This document shows positions 19,223 through 27,048 of a stretch of 64,000 nucleotides of DNA, piece after piece; positions within the stretch are counted from its first letter, which is position 1, and the number at the start of each line of letters is the position of its first letter. The notes under the pieces were generated by a model. It saw only the letters and a program-made list of their open reading frames with translations. It had not been told where the DNA came from and made no database searches. Location of the stretch: NCBI RefSeq assembly GCF_015158295.1, contig NZ_JACDXV010000001.1:496001-560000 (forward strand). The letters run 5' to 3'. The translations under genes and the position numbers were made by a program. Origin of the DNA: Devosia faecipullorum. Its GTDB lineage: Bacteria > Pseudomonadota > Alphaproteobacteria > Rhizobiales > Devosiaceae.

Positions 19223-20542
19223 ATGATCATTGTCGACACCGCATTGGCCAAGGCAGAAGCAGAAGGACGCCCCATCCGCGTGGCCTTGATCGGCGCGGGC
19301 TTCATGGGGAAAGGCGTGGCGCGCAACATCCTGACGGCCAGCAAGGGCATCCGTCTGGCCGGAATTGCCAGCCGCCAGCTCGAGCCGGCTTTCGAAGCCT
19401 ACCGGTCCTGTGGCCGCGAGCCTGTCGCCTGCGGCAAACAGCGCGAGATCGAGGCAGCCATCGCCTCCGACACGCCACTGGTCACTGAGGACGCAGTTTC
19501 CCTTGCCCGGGCCGATGGCATCGACCTGGTCTTCGAGATCACCGGCTCCATCGAGCACGCCGCCAACGTGGTGCAGGCGGCCATCGAGGCCGGCAAGCAC
19601 GTCGTGCAGATGAACGCCGAACTCGACGGGACCGTCGGCCCCATCCTCAAGCGCAAGGCGGACGCGGCGGGCGTTATCTATTCCTTCTCCGATGGCGACC
19701 AGCCGGGCGTGGAGATGAACCTTTTCCGCTTTGTCACGGGCCTCGGCGTCCGGCCAGTGCTCTGCGGCAACGTCAAGGGCTTGCACGACCCACGCCGCAA
19801 TCCAACCACCCAGGAAGGTTTCGCCAGGAAGTGGGGCCAGAAGCCGGCAATGGTCGCCAGTTTTGCCGACGGCACCAAGATTTCCTTCGAACAGGCCGTG
19901 GTTGCCAACGGCACCGGCATGCGCGTGGCGCGCCGGGGCATGCTGGGCCCGGATTATTCCGGCGGCGATCCGAACGCGCCGCTCGTTCAGCTCGACGACA
20001 CGATAAAATCCTTTGCCGCAACGCTCGACGCCCATCTCGCTGCCGGTGGTCCCGGCATTGTCGATTATGTGGTCGGAGCCCGCCCCGGCCCAGGCATCTT
20101 CGTCATCGGCACCACCGACGATCCGTTTCAGCAGCAGCGTCTCAACCTCTATAAGCTCGGCGCTGGCCCCTATTACTGCTTTTACACGCCCTATCATCTC
20201 TGCCACTTCGAAGCGCCTGCCTCCATCGGCCGTGCCGCCCTGCTCCATGATGCCGTGCTTGCGCCCAGGGCCGGACCGGAAGTGGGCGTGATCGCGATTG
20301 CCAAGCAGGATCTCAATGCTGGCGACGAGATCACCGAATTCGGCGGCTATCACTGCTATGGCGTCGCCGAAAACCATTCGGTGATCCGCAGCCAGAACTT
20401 GCTGCCCATCGGGCTGGCCATCGGCGCCAGGGTCAACAAAGCCATTGCCCGGGATACGCCGCTGACCTGGGCCGATGTCGATATTCCCCCCGGCCGCACC
20501 GTCGATGCCCTCTACGCCGAACAGGAACGGGTATTCGCATGA
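19223..20542 (+). CDS. NAD(P)-dependent oxidoreductase with C-terminal SAF domain
   Basis: A 439-aa protein. Near residue 20 the Rossmann motif is ALIGAGFMGKGVARN, followed by a homoserine-dehydrogenase-like fold with EITGSIEHAANVV and the segment SFSDGDQPGVEMNLFRF. The last ~100 residues resemble a SAF domain (AIAKQDLNAGDEITEFGG, QNLLPIGLAIGARVNKAI). Such proteins occur beside RfbF and RmlC genes, but I know of no proven reaction. It overlaps the epimerase gene by ATGA, so the two are translationally coupled. The ATG at 19223 has GGAAG upstream. Confidence 0.78.
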   Translation: MIIVDTALAKAEAEGRPIRVALIGAGFMGKGVARNILTASKGIRLAGIASRQLEPAFEAYRSCGREPVACGKQREIEAAIASDTPLVTEDAVSLARADGIDLVFEITGSIEHAANVVQAAIEAGKHVVQMNAELDGTVGPILKRKADAAGVIYSFSDGDQPGVEMNLFRFVTGLGVRPVLCGNVKGLHDPRRNPTTQEGFARKWGQKPAMVASFADGTKISFEQAVVANGTGMRVARRGMLGPDYSGGDPNAPLVQLDDTIKSFAATLDAHLAAGGPGIVDYVVGARPGPGIFVIGTTDDPFQQQRLNLYKLGAGPYYCFYTPYHLCHFEAPASIGRAALLHDAVLAPRAGPEVGVIAIAKQDLNAGDEITEFGGYHCYGVAENHSVIRSQNLLPIGLAIGARVNKAIARDTPLTWADVDIPPGRTVDALYAEQERVFA

Positions 20543-21084
20543 TCTTTCATGAAACCACGCTCAAGGATGCCTGGCTGATCGAGTTGCAGCCGCGCGGCGA
20601 TGATCGCGGCATGTTTGCCCGCACCTTCTGCCGCGACGAGTTTGCGGCGCACGGCATGGAAACGAATTATGTGCAGCAGAACATGTCGGTGTCGGCGTTC
20701 AAGGGCACGCTGCGCGGCATGCATTTTCAGCGCCAGCCCCATGCCGAGGTCAAAGTCATTCGCTGCGTGCGCGGCGCAATCCTCGATGTCATCGTCGATA
20801 TGCGCTCCGATTCACCGAGCTATCTCAAACATGAGGGCTTCGAATTGAACGCCCAGAACCGCCGTCAGCTTTACGTGCCGCGCGGTTTTGCTCACGGCTT
20901 CATGACGCTGAGCGATGATGTGGAAGTCACCTATCTGGTATCGGCGCCCTATACGCCCACCGCCGAAGGTGGTCTGCGCTACGACGATCCCAAACTTGCA
21001 ATTTCCTGGCCGCTCGACGTCACGACGATCTCCGACAAGGACGCCGCCTGGCCGTTCCTCACCGAAACGCCGCCCGCAATCTAG
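20539..21084 (+). CDS. rfbC: dTDP-4-dehydrorhamnose 3,5-epimerase family protein (RmlC-like cupin)
   Basis: A 181-aa cupin that should epimerise a nucleotide 4-keto sugar. It shows RGDDRGMFARTFC, the catalytic-histidine segment LRGMHFQRQPHAEVKVIRC, GAILDVIVDMR and VPRGFAHGFMTL. No RmlA or RmlB gene is in the window, while RfbF is, so the substrate may be a CDP-linked rather than dTDP-linked sugar. It overlaps the previous gene by four bases and ends 15 bp before the FAD oxidoreductase gene. Confidence 0.88.
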   Translation: MIFHETTLKDAWLIELQPRGDDRGMFARTFCRDEFAAHGMETNYVQQNMSVSAFKGTLRGMHFQRQPHAEVKVIRCVRGAILDVIVDMRSDSPSYLKHEGFELNAQNRRQLYVPRGFAHGFMTLSDDVEVTYLVSAPYTPTAEGGLRYDDPKLAISWPLDVTTISDKDAAWPFLTETPPAI

Positions 21085-21099
21085 CATCGGAGTTGGGGC

Positions 21100-22200
21100 A
21101 TGAGCGCGATCGTCATTGGCGCCGGGATCATCGGCCTCGCCATCGGGCGAGCCTTGGCGATGGCCGGCCACGACACGTTCATCCTCGACGGCGAAGCGGA
21201 TTTCGGCACCTGGACCAGCGCCCGCAATAGCGAAGTCATTCACGCCGGGATCTACTATCCCAAGGGGTCGATCAAGGCGCGCCTTTGCGTTGAGGGCAAG
21301 TCGAGGCTCTACGCCTATTGCATCGAGCGCGAGGTGCCGCACCGCAATTGCCGGAAACTCATCTTTGCTGCCGATGCCAGCCAGTCGGCAAAGCTGGACG
21401 AGATCGCCGCCAGTGCGCAGGCCGCCGGGGTCACGGACCTTACGCGCTTCACGGGCGCGGACGTGCGCCAGCTGGAGCCGGCATTGGCTTGCCACGAGGC
21501 TTTATTGTCCCCTTCGACCGGGATCATCGATTCCCACGCCTATATGCTGGCGCTGCTGGCCGACGCCGAGACCCATGGCGCTCAACTGGTTTGCCGCACC
21601 AAGGTAGACCGCATCGTTCGACGGGGTGGCGAATGGCTCGTCTATGCCAATGGCGAAAGCCAACCCGCCGCCATTACGGACCTTGTGGTCAATGCCGGTG
21701 GGCTGGGCGCGCAGCAGCTCGCCGGCAACATCGAAGGGCTGGACCCTGCGACCATCCCGCCCCTTCATTTGGCCAGAGGGGTGTATTTCAGCTATGCTGG
21801 CGCATCCCCTTTCCAGCACCTGATCTACCCGATCCCCGAGCACGGCGGGCTGGGCACCCATCTCACCATGGATCTGGCCGGACAAATCCGCTTCGGGCCC
21901 GATGTCGAATGGATTTCAGAAATCGACTATCGGGTCGATCCCAACCGGCACGCCAAATTCGTCGCCGGAGCGCGGCAGATCTGGGCCGATATTGACCCAA
22001 CCAAGCTCCGCCCCGCCTTTGCCGGCATCCGCCCCAAGCTCTCCGGACCGGGCGAACCAGCCGCCGATTTCTCCATCATGGGACCGGCGGATCACGGCGC
22101 CCCCGGCCTGGTCAATCTCTTCGGCATTGAATCCCCGGGACTGACAGCATCTCTTCCCATTGCGGACCTGGTACTCGAAAAACTGGCCACCAACATTTGA
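21100..22200 (+). CDS. FAD-dependent oxidoreductase of the L-2-hydroxyglutarate oxidase (LhgO/DAO) type
   Basis: A 366-aa flavoprotein. The dinucleotide-binding motif VIGAGIIGLAIGRAL lies at residues 4-18, followed by SARNSEVIHAGIYYPKGSIKARLCVEG, the LhgO-type active-site region. The C-terminus has FAGIRPKLSGPGEP and FGIESPGLTASLPIAD, also typical. LhgO enzymes oxidise 2-hydroxy acids such as L-2-hydroxyglutarate. In a polysaccharide operon it may instead act on a sugar acid or a carbohydrate side group, which is speculative. Confidence 0.82.
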   Translation: MSAIVIGAGIIGLAIGRALAMAGHDTFILDGEADFGTWTSARNSEVIHAGIYYPKGSIKARLCVEGKSRLYAYCIEREVPHRNCRKLIFAADASQSAKLDEIAASAQAAGVTDLTRFTGADVRQLEPALACHEALLSPSTGIIDSHAYMLALLADAETHGAQLVCRTKVDRIVRRGGEWLVYANGESQPAAITDLVVNAGGLGAQQLAGNIEGLDPATIPPLHLARGVYFSYAGASPFQHLIYPIPEHGGLGTHLTMDLAGQIRFGPDVEWISEIDYRVDPNRHAKFVAGARQIWADIDPTKLRPAFAGIRPKLSGPGEPAADFSIMGPADHGAPGLVNLFGIESPGLTASLPIADLVLEKLATNI

Positions 22201-22303
22201 GAAACAACAGCAACTGTGCTTTATCAAATAGATATTTGCGGACTTCATTTTTGCGATAATCTCGACAAACAGGTGGCTGAACCTTAAAAACACGGAGCAA
22301 GAC

Positions 22304-23344
22304 ATGCGGATATTGATTGTCGGCAATATGGGGTATGTTGGTCCTGTCGTCGTACGGCACCTGCGCAAGGCGCATCCCGGCTACGTGATCGACGGTTTCG
22401 ACACCGCCTTTTTCGCTCATTGCCTGACCGGGGTCTCGCAGGTTCCCGAGCGCAATCTCGACCATCAATTCTATGGCGATGTCCGAAATGTATCGCCGGA
22501 CCTCGTCGCGGGCTACGACGCGGTCGTGGAACTGGCCGCCATTTCCAACGACCCCATGGGCAATCGCTATGCGGCAGTGACCGAGGCGATCAATCAGAAG
22601 GCCTCGGTCGGCATCGCCGAAGCCGCAGCCAGGGCCGGGGTGCGCAATTTCGTGTTCGCGTCGAGCTGTTCGGTCTATGGAGTCGCAGTCGGGCCGGCCC
22701 GCAAGGAAGGCGATCCGCTCAATCCGGTGACAGCCTATGCCAAGTCCAAGGTCGGCACCGAAATTGAGCTGGCAAAGCTCGACGGCAACATGGTTGTCAC
22801 CAGTCTTCGCTTCGCCACCGCCTGCGGCATGTCCGATAGACTTCGCCTTGACCTCGTGCTCAACGATTTCGTTGCCTGCGCCCTGAGCGAGAAACGCATC
22901 ACCGTGCTCAGCGACGGCACGCCGTGGCGGCCGCTGATCGACGTGGCGGACATGGCCCTCGCCATCGACTGGGCGATCCATCGCCGGCCCGATATTGGCG
23001 GCCGCAACCTGGTGATCAATGCTGGTTCAGATGACCGGAATTATCAGGTGCGCGACCTGGCCCATGCCGTTGCCGCCGCAGTCCCCGGCACCGAGGTCAA
23101 CATCAATACCGATGCGCCGGCGGACAGTCGCTCATATAAGGTCGATTTTGGGCTTTACGCCGCGCTTGCCCCGAAGCATCAGCCGCGCGTGACGCTGGCC
23201 CAGTCCATTGCGAGGCTCAAAGATGGCATGGAGGCGATGGGGTTCGTCGACGCCGATTTCCGCAATTCCCAACTGATCCGGCTCAAGGTGCTGGAGCGCC
23301 ACGTCAATGGCGGAGCGCTCTCCGATGACCTTTACTGGGCATAG
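22304..23344 (+). CDS. NAD-dependent epimerase/dehydratase (extended SDR)
   Basis: A 346-aa nucleotide-sugar enzyme. It starts MRILIVGNMGYVGPVVVRHL (NAD site) and has the catalytic SSCSVYG and YAKSK (Tyr-x-x-x-Lys). The serine region lacks the Thr-Asp/Glu pair of 4,6-dehydratases, so an epimerase or reductase role is more likely than the missing RfbG step. It follows the FAD oxidoreductase by 103 bp of AT-rich sequence and is the last gene of the plus-strand sugar set. Confidence 0.87.
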   Translation: MRILIVGNMGYVGPVVVRHLRKAHPGYVIDGFDTAFFAHCLTGVSQVPERNLDHQFYGDVRNVSPDLVAGYDAVVELAAISNDPMGNRYAAVTEAINQKASVGIAEAAARAGVRNFVFASSCSVYGVAVGPARKEGDPLNPVTAYAKSKVGTEIELAKLDGNMVVTSLRFATACGMSDRLRLDLVLNDFVACALSEKRITVLSDGTPWRPLIDVADMALAIDWAIHRRPDIGGRNLVINAGSDDRNYQVRDLAHAVAAAVPGTEVNINTDAPADSRSYKVDFGLYAALAPKHQPRVTLAQSIARLKDGMEAMGFVDADFRNSQLIRLKVLERHVNGGALSDDLYWA

Positions 23345-23402
23345 AGCCGAACAAGCTCACTACGGCCGGCCGGTCGCTTGCACCGCACACAGCCACATCA
23401 TC

Positions 23403-23759
23403 CTAGCGCCGCGATTTGTCGAAATCGTGAACAGGCTCGTGGTGATCGCATTCGGCAACAGTGACTTCGAGGGGCGCTGTGGCCTTCGCCCTGGACTTCC
23501 GATCCGCCGTTGTCGACGAGGTTCTGGCCCGCCCATGAGCCGCTACTGCAAGTGCGATCACATTGAACGCGATCAGGCCGGCCAGGCCTTCAGCGGTTGA
23601 TGCCCAGGTCCAGCCCCACACGGCCTGTGCGGCGCAAATCACAAAGACAATAATCCCTCCCAGCATCCATATCAGCGGAGTTGGTCTGAGCCCAACCACG
23701 ATGCCAGAAGCGGCAGCTGCAATTATTGCGAACATTGTGTGCCTGATCACATCAGTCAA
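23403..23759 (-). CDS. Small hypothetical membrane protein
   Basis: A 118-aa protein with three hydrophobic stretches in the first ~75 residues and a charged tail rich in Arg, Lys and His. The start is uncertain: TTG at 23759 has AGGA close upstream, and an internal ATG lies eight codons later. It sits alone between the convergent SDR gene and the O-antigen-ligase-like gene. No family is recognised, but the segregated membrane segments and soluble tail look like a real protein. Confidence 0.45.
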   Translation of the reverse strand: MTDVIRHTMFAIIAAAASGIVVGLRPTPLIWMLGGIIVFVICAAQAVWGWTWASTAEGLAGLIAFNVIALAVAAHGRARTSSTTADRKSRAKATAPLEVTVAECDHHEPVHDFDKSRR

Positions 23760-23926
23760 AATTCCTGCGCAACCTAGCCATGATTGGCAACAAAACCGAG
23801 GCGAGTTTGCGGATATTCTGTGGATATTGCGATTTTCGGCGTCACATCAGGCGGGGAGGATCGTCGCTGGCCCGCTCCTCCGAACAATGTTCCGCCCTGA
23901 ATATACTTGGAAATAGCTTCTAAACC

Positions 23927-25351
23927 TTAGCTTTTCGTACGCTCGAGCTTGACGGCGGCCGCAAAGCCCAAAGCGATTAGCGCAAGAAAAACAATAGTAT
24001 TCGCCTGTATCTCAAGGCTGAAATCAAAGATGGAATGTACGGCGCCGACCACAATCACTCCGAGCGCCACCGTCTTTGAGCGCCAAGCCCGACGGCTTTT
24101 GAACAGCGAGGTCAGCAGGCGCACGGCCATGATGGCAATCAACACCAGCGGAATGGAGCCGGCAACAAGGCCCAGTTCGACCCACAGCGACAGATAGGTG
24201 TTGTGCGCCTTGTCCCAGAGAGCGTCGCCGCTGACCGGCAATTCGTGCACCAGGGGAAAGGCATGGGCGAAGGCGCCACCGCCAAAGCCAGTAAGCGGCC
24301 GCTGGGCGATGAGCTGAAGCACCTGTTCATAAAGCCCGAGGCGCACTTCCAGGGACCGTTCCAGCGATCCGACACGATCCAGCAGCCCGTCGCCATAAAA
24401 GATCAACATGCCAACAACGGCGAATGTGCCTAGCAAAAGCAGGATGATGGCCCATCGCGCAAACCGCAGGCTGACGCCGATGGCCAGGCCGATCACCGTC
24501 AATGCGCCGGCCACACTGGCGACAAAGCCCATTCTGGACTGCGTGGACACGATGGCAGCGAGGATCAGGAGCAGCGCCGCTCCATAGAGAAGCCAGGCCG
24601 GCATGACCCGCCGAAACGGCTCCCTGTCCTCTCCCTGCTCCACCCAATATCGGACGATGTCGATCAGCTGGGTCAAGGCCAGCACGGCGCCGAAAGCCAG
24701 AAAGGTCGCAAATGAATTTCGATTGACAAACGTCCCCGTCGCCGACCCCAGATAGGCCCATTTCTGAAAGCCGAGTATGGTATCGCCCATGCGCAGCGAC
24801 ATCAGGCCGATCAGCGCATAAATTGTGATGATGACGAGCATGACATCCAGCACCCGCCCGCGCTGGCTGTCGCTGGCGCCCACCTGCACCATCAGGAAAT
24901 AGAACACCGCATAAGTGAGCTGACGGAGCAGCATCAATATGGTTTCGCCAGGCGCCAGCGATATGGTGCGCGGCACCAGGTCCAGCCCTTCGAGACCGGC
25001 ACTCGCCAAGCCTCCCAGCATGGGTCCGATGGGCAGGATCTGGACGATCAGGAACAGCATAAAGACGCAAAAAAGCACGACCTGCACGCCCATCTGGCTG
25101 AGCGGCACGGCGGGATGTCGCACTTTGATGAGGTTGGAAATCACCCACAAGAGCAGGATTATGCCCATCACGCAGGCCGTCAGACCCCAGAAAAACGGGC
25201 GATTGCTGGCCAGGGGCAATGGCACCAGGGCAATGACGGCCAGCAGCATGCGCATTTGCGCTCGGCTGGAGCGCCGGCCTGTCCTGCGGCCTCTCGGCCG
25301 CGGATCGCGTGGACCTGCCGACGGCTCCGGCGACAAATCGTGTGCGCTCAT
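23927..25351 (-). CDS. O-antigen ligase/polymerase (Wzy-like) membrane protein
   Basis: A 474-aa inner-membrane protein with about ten or more helices. The large periplasmic loop contains RPLTGFGGGAFAHAFPLVHE and then WDKAHNTYLSLWVELG, the Wzy_C/O-antigen ligase signature including the histidine. It may polymerise repeat units in the periplasm or ligate them. The N-terminal ~30 residues are Arg-rich and cytoplasmic. It follows the hypothetical gene 25353-26033 with one base between, so they form one operon. Confidence 0.85.
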   Translation of the reverse strand: MSAHDLSPEPSAGPRDPRPRGRRTGRRSSRAQMRMLLAVIALVPLPLASNRPFFWGLTACVMGIILLLWVISNLIKVRHPAVPLSQMGVQVVLFCVFMLFLIVQILPIGPMLGGLASAGLEGLDLVPRTISLAPGETILMLLRQLTYAVFYFLMVQVGASDSQRGRVLDVMLVIITIYALIGLMSLRMGDTILGFQKWAYLGSATGTFVNRNSFATFLAFGAVLALTQLIDIVRYWVEQGEDREPFRRVMPAWLLYGAALLLILAAIVSTQSRMGFVASVAGALTVIGLAIGVSLRFARWAIILLLLGTFAVVGMLIFYGDGLLDRVGSLERSLEVRLGLYEQVLQLIAQRPLTGFGGGAFAHAFPLVHELPVSGDALWDKAHNTYLSLWVELGLVAGSIPLVLIAIMAVRLLTSLFKSRRAWRSKTVALGVIVVGAVHSIFDFSLEIQANTIVFLALIALGFAAAVKLERTKS

Positions 25352-25352
25352 C

Positions 25353-26033
25353 CTAGTGCCCCGCCTCCTCCGTCACCAACCGCACCCGACGTTCGAACTT
25401 TTCGCGAGTCACCTCCGGACGGGTGGCGATCACCGACGCAATGCGATCCTGGGAGGTTGGTGATGCCACGAAAATCCGCGCCAGTTTGAGAAGACCGGCA
25501 TCGTTGTCGGTGAGCAGAAGCATATCCGCCCTATTTCCTGCCCTAAGGTCGTCCGTCAATTGATCGTAATATTGTTCAAATAGCGAAATACGCATTTCGG
25601 CGACCCATTGCTCGTTGGGCGCCGAGCGCAGCGATCGCAGCATACGGGAGTTGAAGGCGGGCCAGTCCCTCATCTGGGCCGCCGCGATAGCGCCGGTCAG
25701 CCACGCAATCGACAGGGTCGGCTGGATGGCCGCAAAGCTGTCGCTCAGCGCTAGGCAGTTGCTATAGACGGAGCTGCGAATGGCTGAGGGTTGGAGGCGC
25801 ACCTCCAGTGACAAGGTCGCCCGACGGCAATCCGCCAGCGCCAGCTCGCGCGACGACGTCGACAGACCGTAGTCGATCCGCCCGGCGGCGATCTCTTGTA
25901 CGCGCCATTCCACGGGGCTCTCGGAGGCGAGAAACGGCTTAAATTCCAACTGCATCGTCAGCAGGCCGCCTAGGCACAGCACCAATCCAACGATGATCAG
26001 GACGAAATTCGCGGTGATCCGAAGCGTGCCCAT
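25353..26033 (-). CDS. Hypothetical single-pass membrane protein, partner of the Wzy-like gene
   Basis: A 226-aa protein with one N-terminal membrane helix (ITANFVLIIVGLVLCLGGLL) and a periplasmic helical part of ~190 residues. No known family is recognised. The stop codon nearly touches the start of the O-antigen-ligase-like gene, so the products may act together, for example as an accessory subunit of polymerisation. The ATG at 26033 begins just before the helix; an ATG 20 codons upstream is also possible and neither has a strong binding site. Confidence 0.6.
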   Translation of the reverse strand: MGTLRITANFVLIIVGLVLCLGGLLTMQLEFKPFLASESPVEWRVQEIAAGRIDYGLSTSSRELALADCRRATLSLEVRLQPSAIRSSVYSNCLALSDSFAAIQPTLSIAWLTGAIAAAQMRDWPAFNSRMLRSLRSAPNEQWVAEMRISLFEQYYDQLTDDLRAGNRADMLLLTDNDAGLLKLARIFVASPTSQDRIASVIATRPEVTREKFERRVRLVTEEAGH

Positions 26034-26216
26034 GCCGTCTCTAGTTGTTGCGCTCGCTGGCGCATTGAATACGGCGCCTAGTATTGAGATCATGGTGCCG
26101 GCGCCTATTTCCCGACCCTATATGAACATCTATCAATTATTAACTATTAAATTGACGCCGCATCGAAGCAAACGTATAATTTTTATTGCGGCACTATTTT
26201 TGAATGGTCCAGTAAG

Positions 26217-26696
26217 ATGTACAAAGCGCTTCACCTCGCGACCGCGTTTGCAGTGCTCGGAACCCTTCAGATGGTTCCTGCTCATGCGGCAACTTATGAC
26301 TCCGCAATCAAGCAATGTCGGCTCGTCGCCCAGGAGGAGGCGAGCCTGGAGAATTTGGAAGACAATCGATACCGAGGCTATTGCATTGCAGCCACGGCAG
26401 ATTATCTCGCCAGCCTGCCAAGCTTCCGGCTTCCGCAAATCGTAGTTGGAGAAGAGCTGGCGACATATGTCGTGCTTCTTACCCAATTGCTCAATGAGCG
26501 TGTTTGCGGCCCCGAGAGCGAAATTCCGCGCGCCATCGCCATGGCCGCCAATGCGTCTAAGGACAAGGAGCAGGCCGAACAGATGCGTCTGATCGCCCGC
26601 GCATTGTCGAGTTGCGACATAACGGCGACAGCAGCGATAAGACGGCCCGTGCTGACATTCGACGAATCCAATAGCCTCCCCGCCAGCCCGAACTGA
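26217..26696 (+). CDS. Secreted hypothetical protein with four cysteines
   Basis: A 159-aa protein with a clear signal peptide (MYKALHLATAFAVLGTLQM... ending AHA). Mature cysteines occur in KQCRLV, RGYCIAATADYL, ERVCGPE and LSSCDI, enough for two disulfides. The GYC...ADYL and VCGP spacing weakly recalls the Rap1a/Tai family, but I do not assert this. It is divergent from the Wzy-like operon and has a 180-bp AT-rich leader. Confidence 0.6.
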   Translation: MYKALHLATAFAVLGTLQMVPAHAATYDSAIKQCRLVAQEEASLENLEDNRYRGYCIAATADYLASLPSFRLPQIVVGEELATYVVLLTQLLNERVCGPESEIPRAIAMAANASKDKEQAEQMRLIARALSSCDITATAAIRRPVLTFDESNSLPASPN

Positions 26697-27048
26697 ACGC
26701 ATAGCAACAACGCGCTCCTGCATCTTGTACCGTCGGAGACAAAGGCCGATCGGTGCCGCTGAGGCATTTCGGAGCGTCTGCGGCTTGCCTGAAACGGCAT
26801 CTGACCCATCGTGTGCAGTGGCTGCAGCACCGGTCGCACCTCATCGAGATAGGTTGCCCGGCGAGCCGGCAATGACGATGGCGCGAAATTTCATCCCAAT
26901 TCACAAAGGCTATGCCTATTTGGCCACGCCTCCTGAGGCGGCAAGCATCTTGCGCGGCACAGTTCGGGCCGCCCCCTTCTCTGCGCGAGTCAATCCCTCG
27001 CCTCGCCATTGATCGGACCGGTATTGAAAGCACGTGGAACCTGATCGT
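26697..27048. other. Intergenic region with a degenerate palindromic element
   Basis: About 350 bp between convergent genes. Open frames on both strands overlap one another and have no ribosome binding sites, so no gene is called. The only recognisable feature is the repeat at 26852-26877. Confidence 0.6.
26852..26877. repeat. Palindromic element, copy 5 (shortened)
   Basis: A 26-bp form of the element at 6867-6895 with three single-base losses: TTGCCCGG, CGAG, CCGGCAA then TGACG. It lies between convergent genes and keeps a hairpin with shorter arms. Confidence 0.55.

Noticed and set aside
19178..20377. Long minus-strand frame opposite the SAF-domain oxidoreductase
   Set aside because: Antisense frame caused by high GC at third codon positions; the plus-strand gene has clear motifs and coupled neighbours.
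22304..23344. CDP-glucose 4,6-dehydratase identity for the SDR
   Set aside because: The active-site region SSCSVYG lacks the Thr-Asp/Glu dehydratase signature and the N-terminus is of the epimerase type.
26557..27033. Overlapping open frames on both strands beside the palindromic element
   Set aside because: They overlap a signal-peptide gene or each other, have no start signals, and read as arginine/proline-rich high-GC noise.
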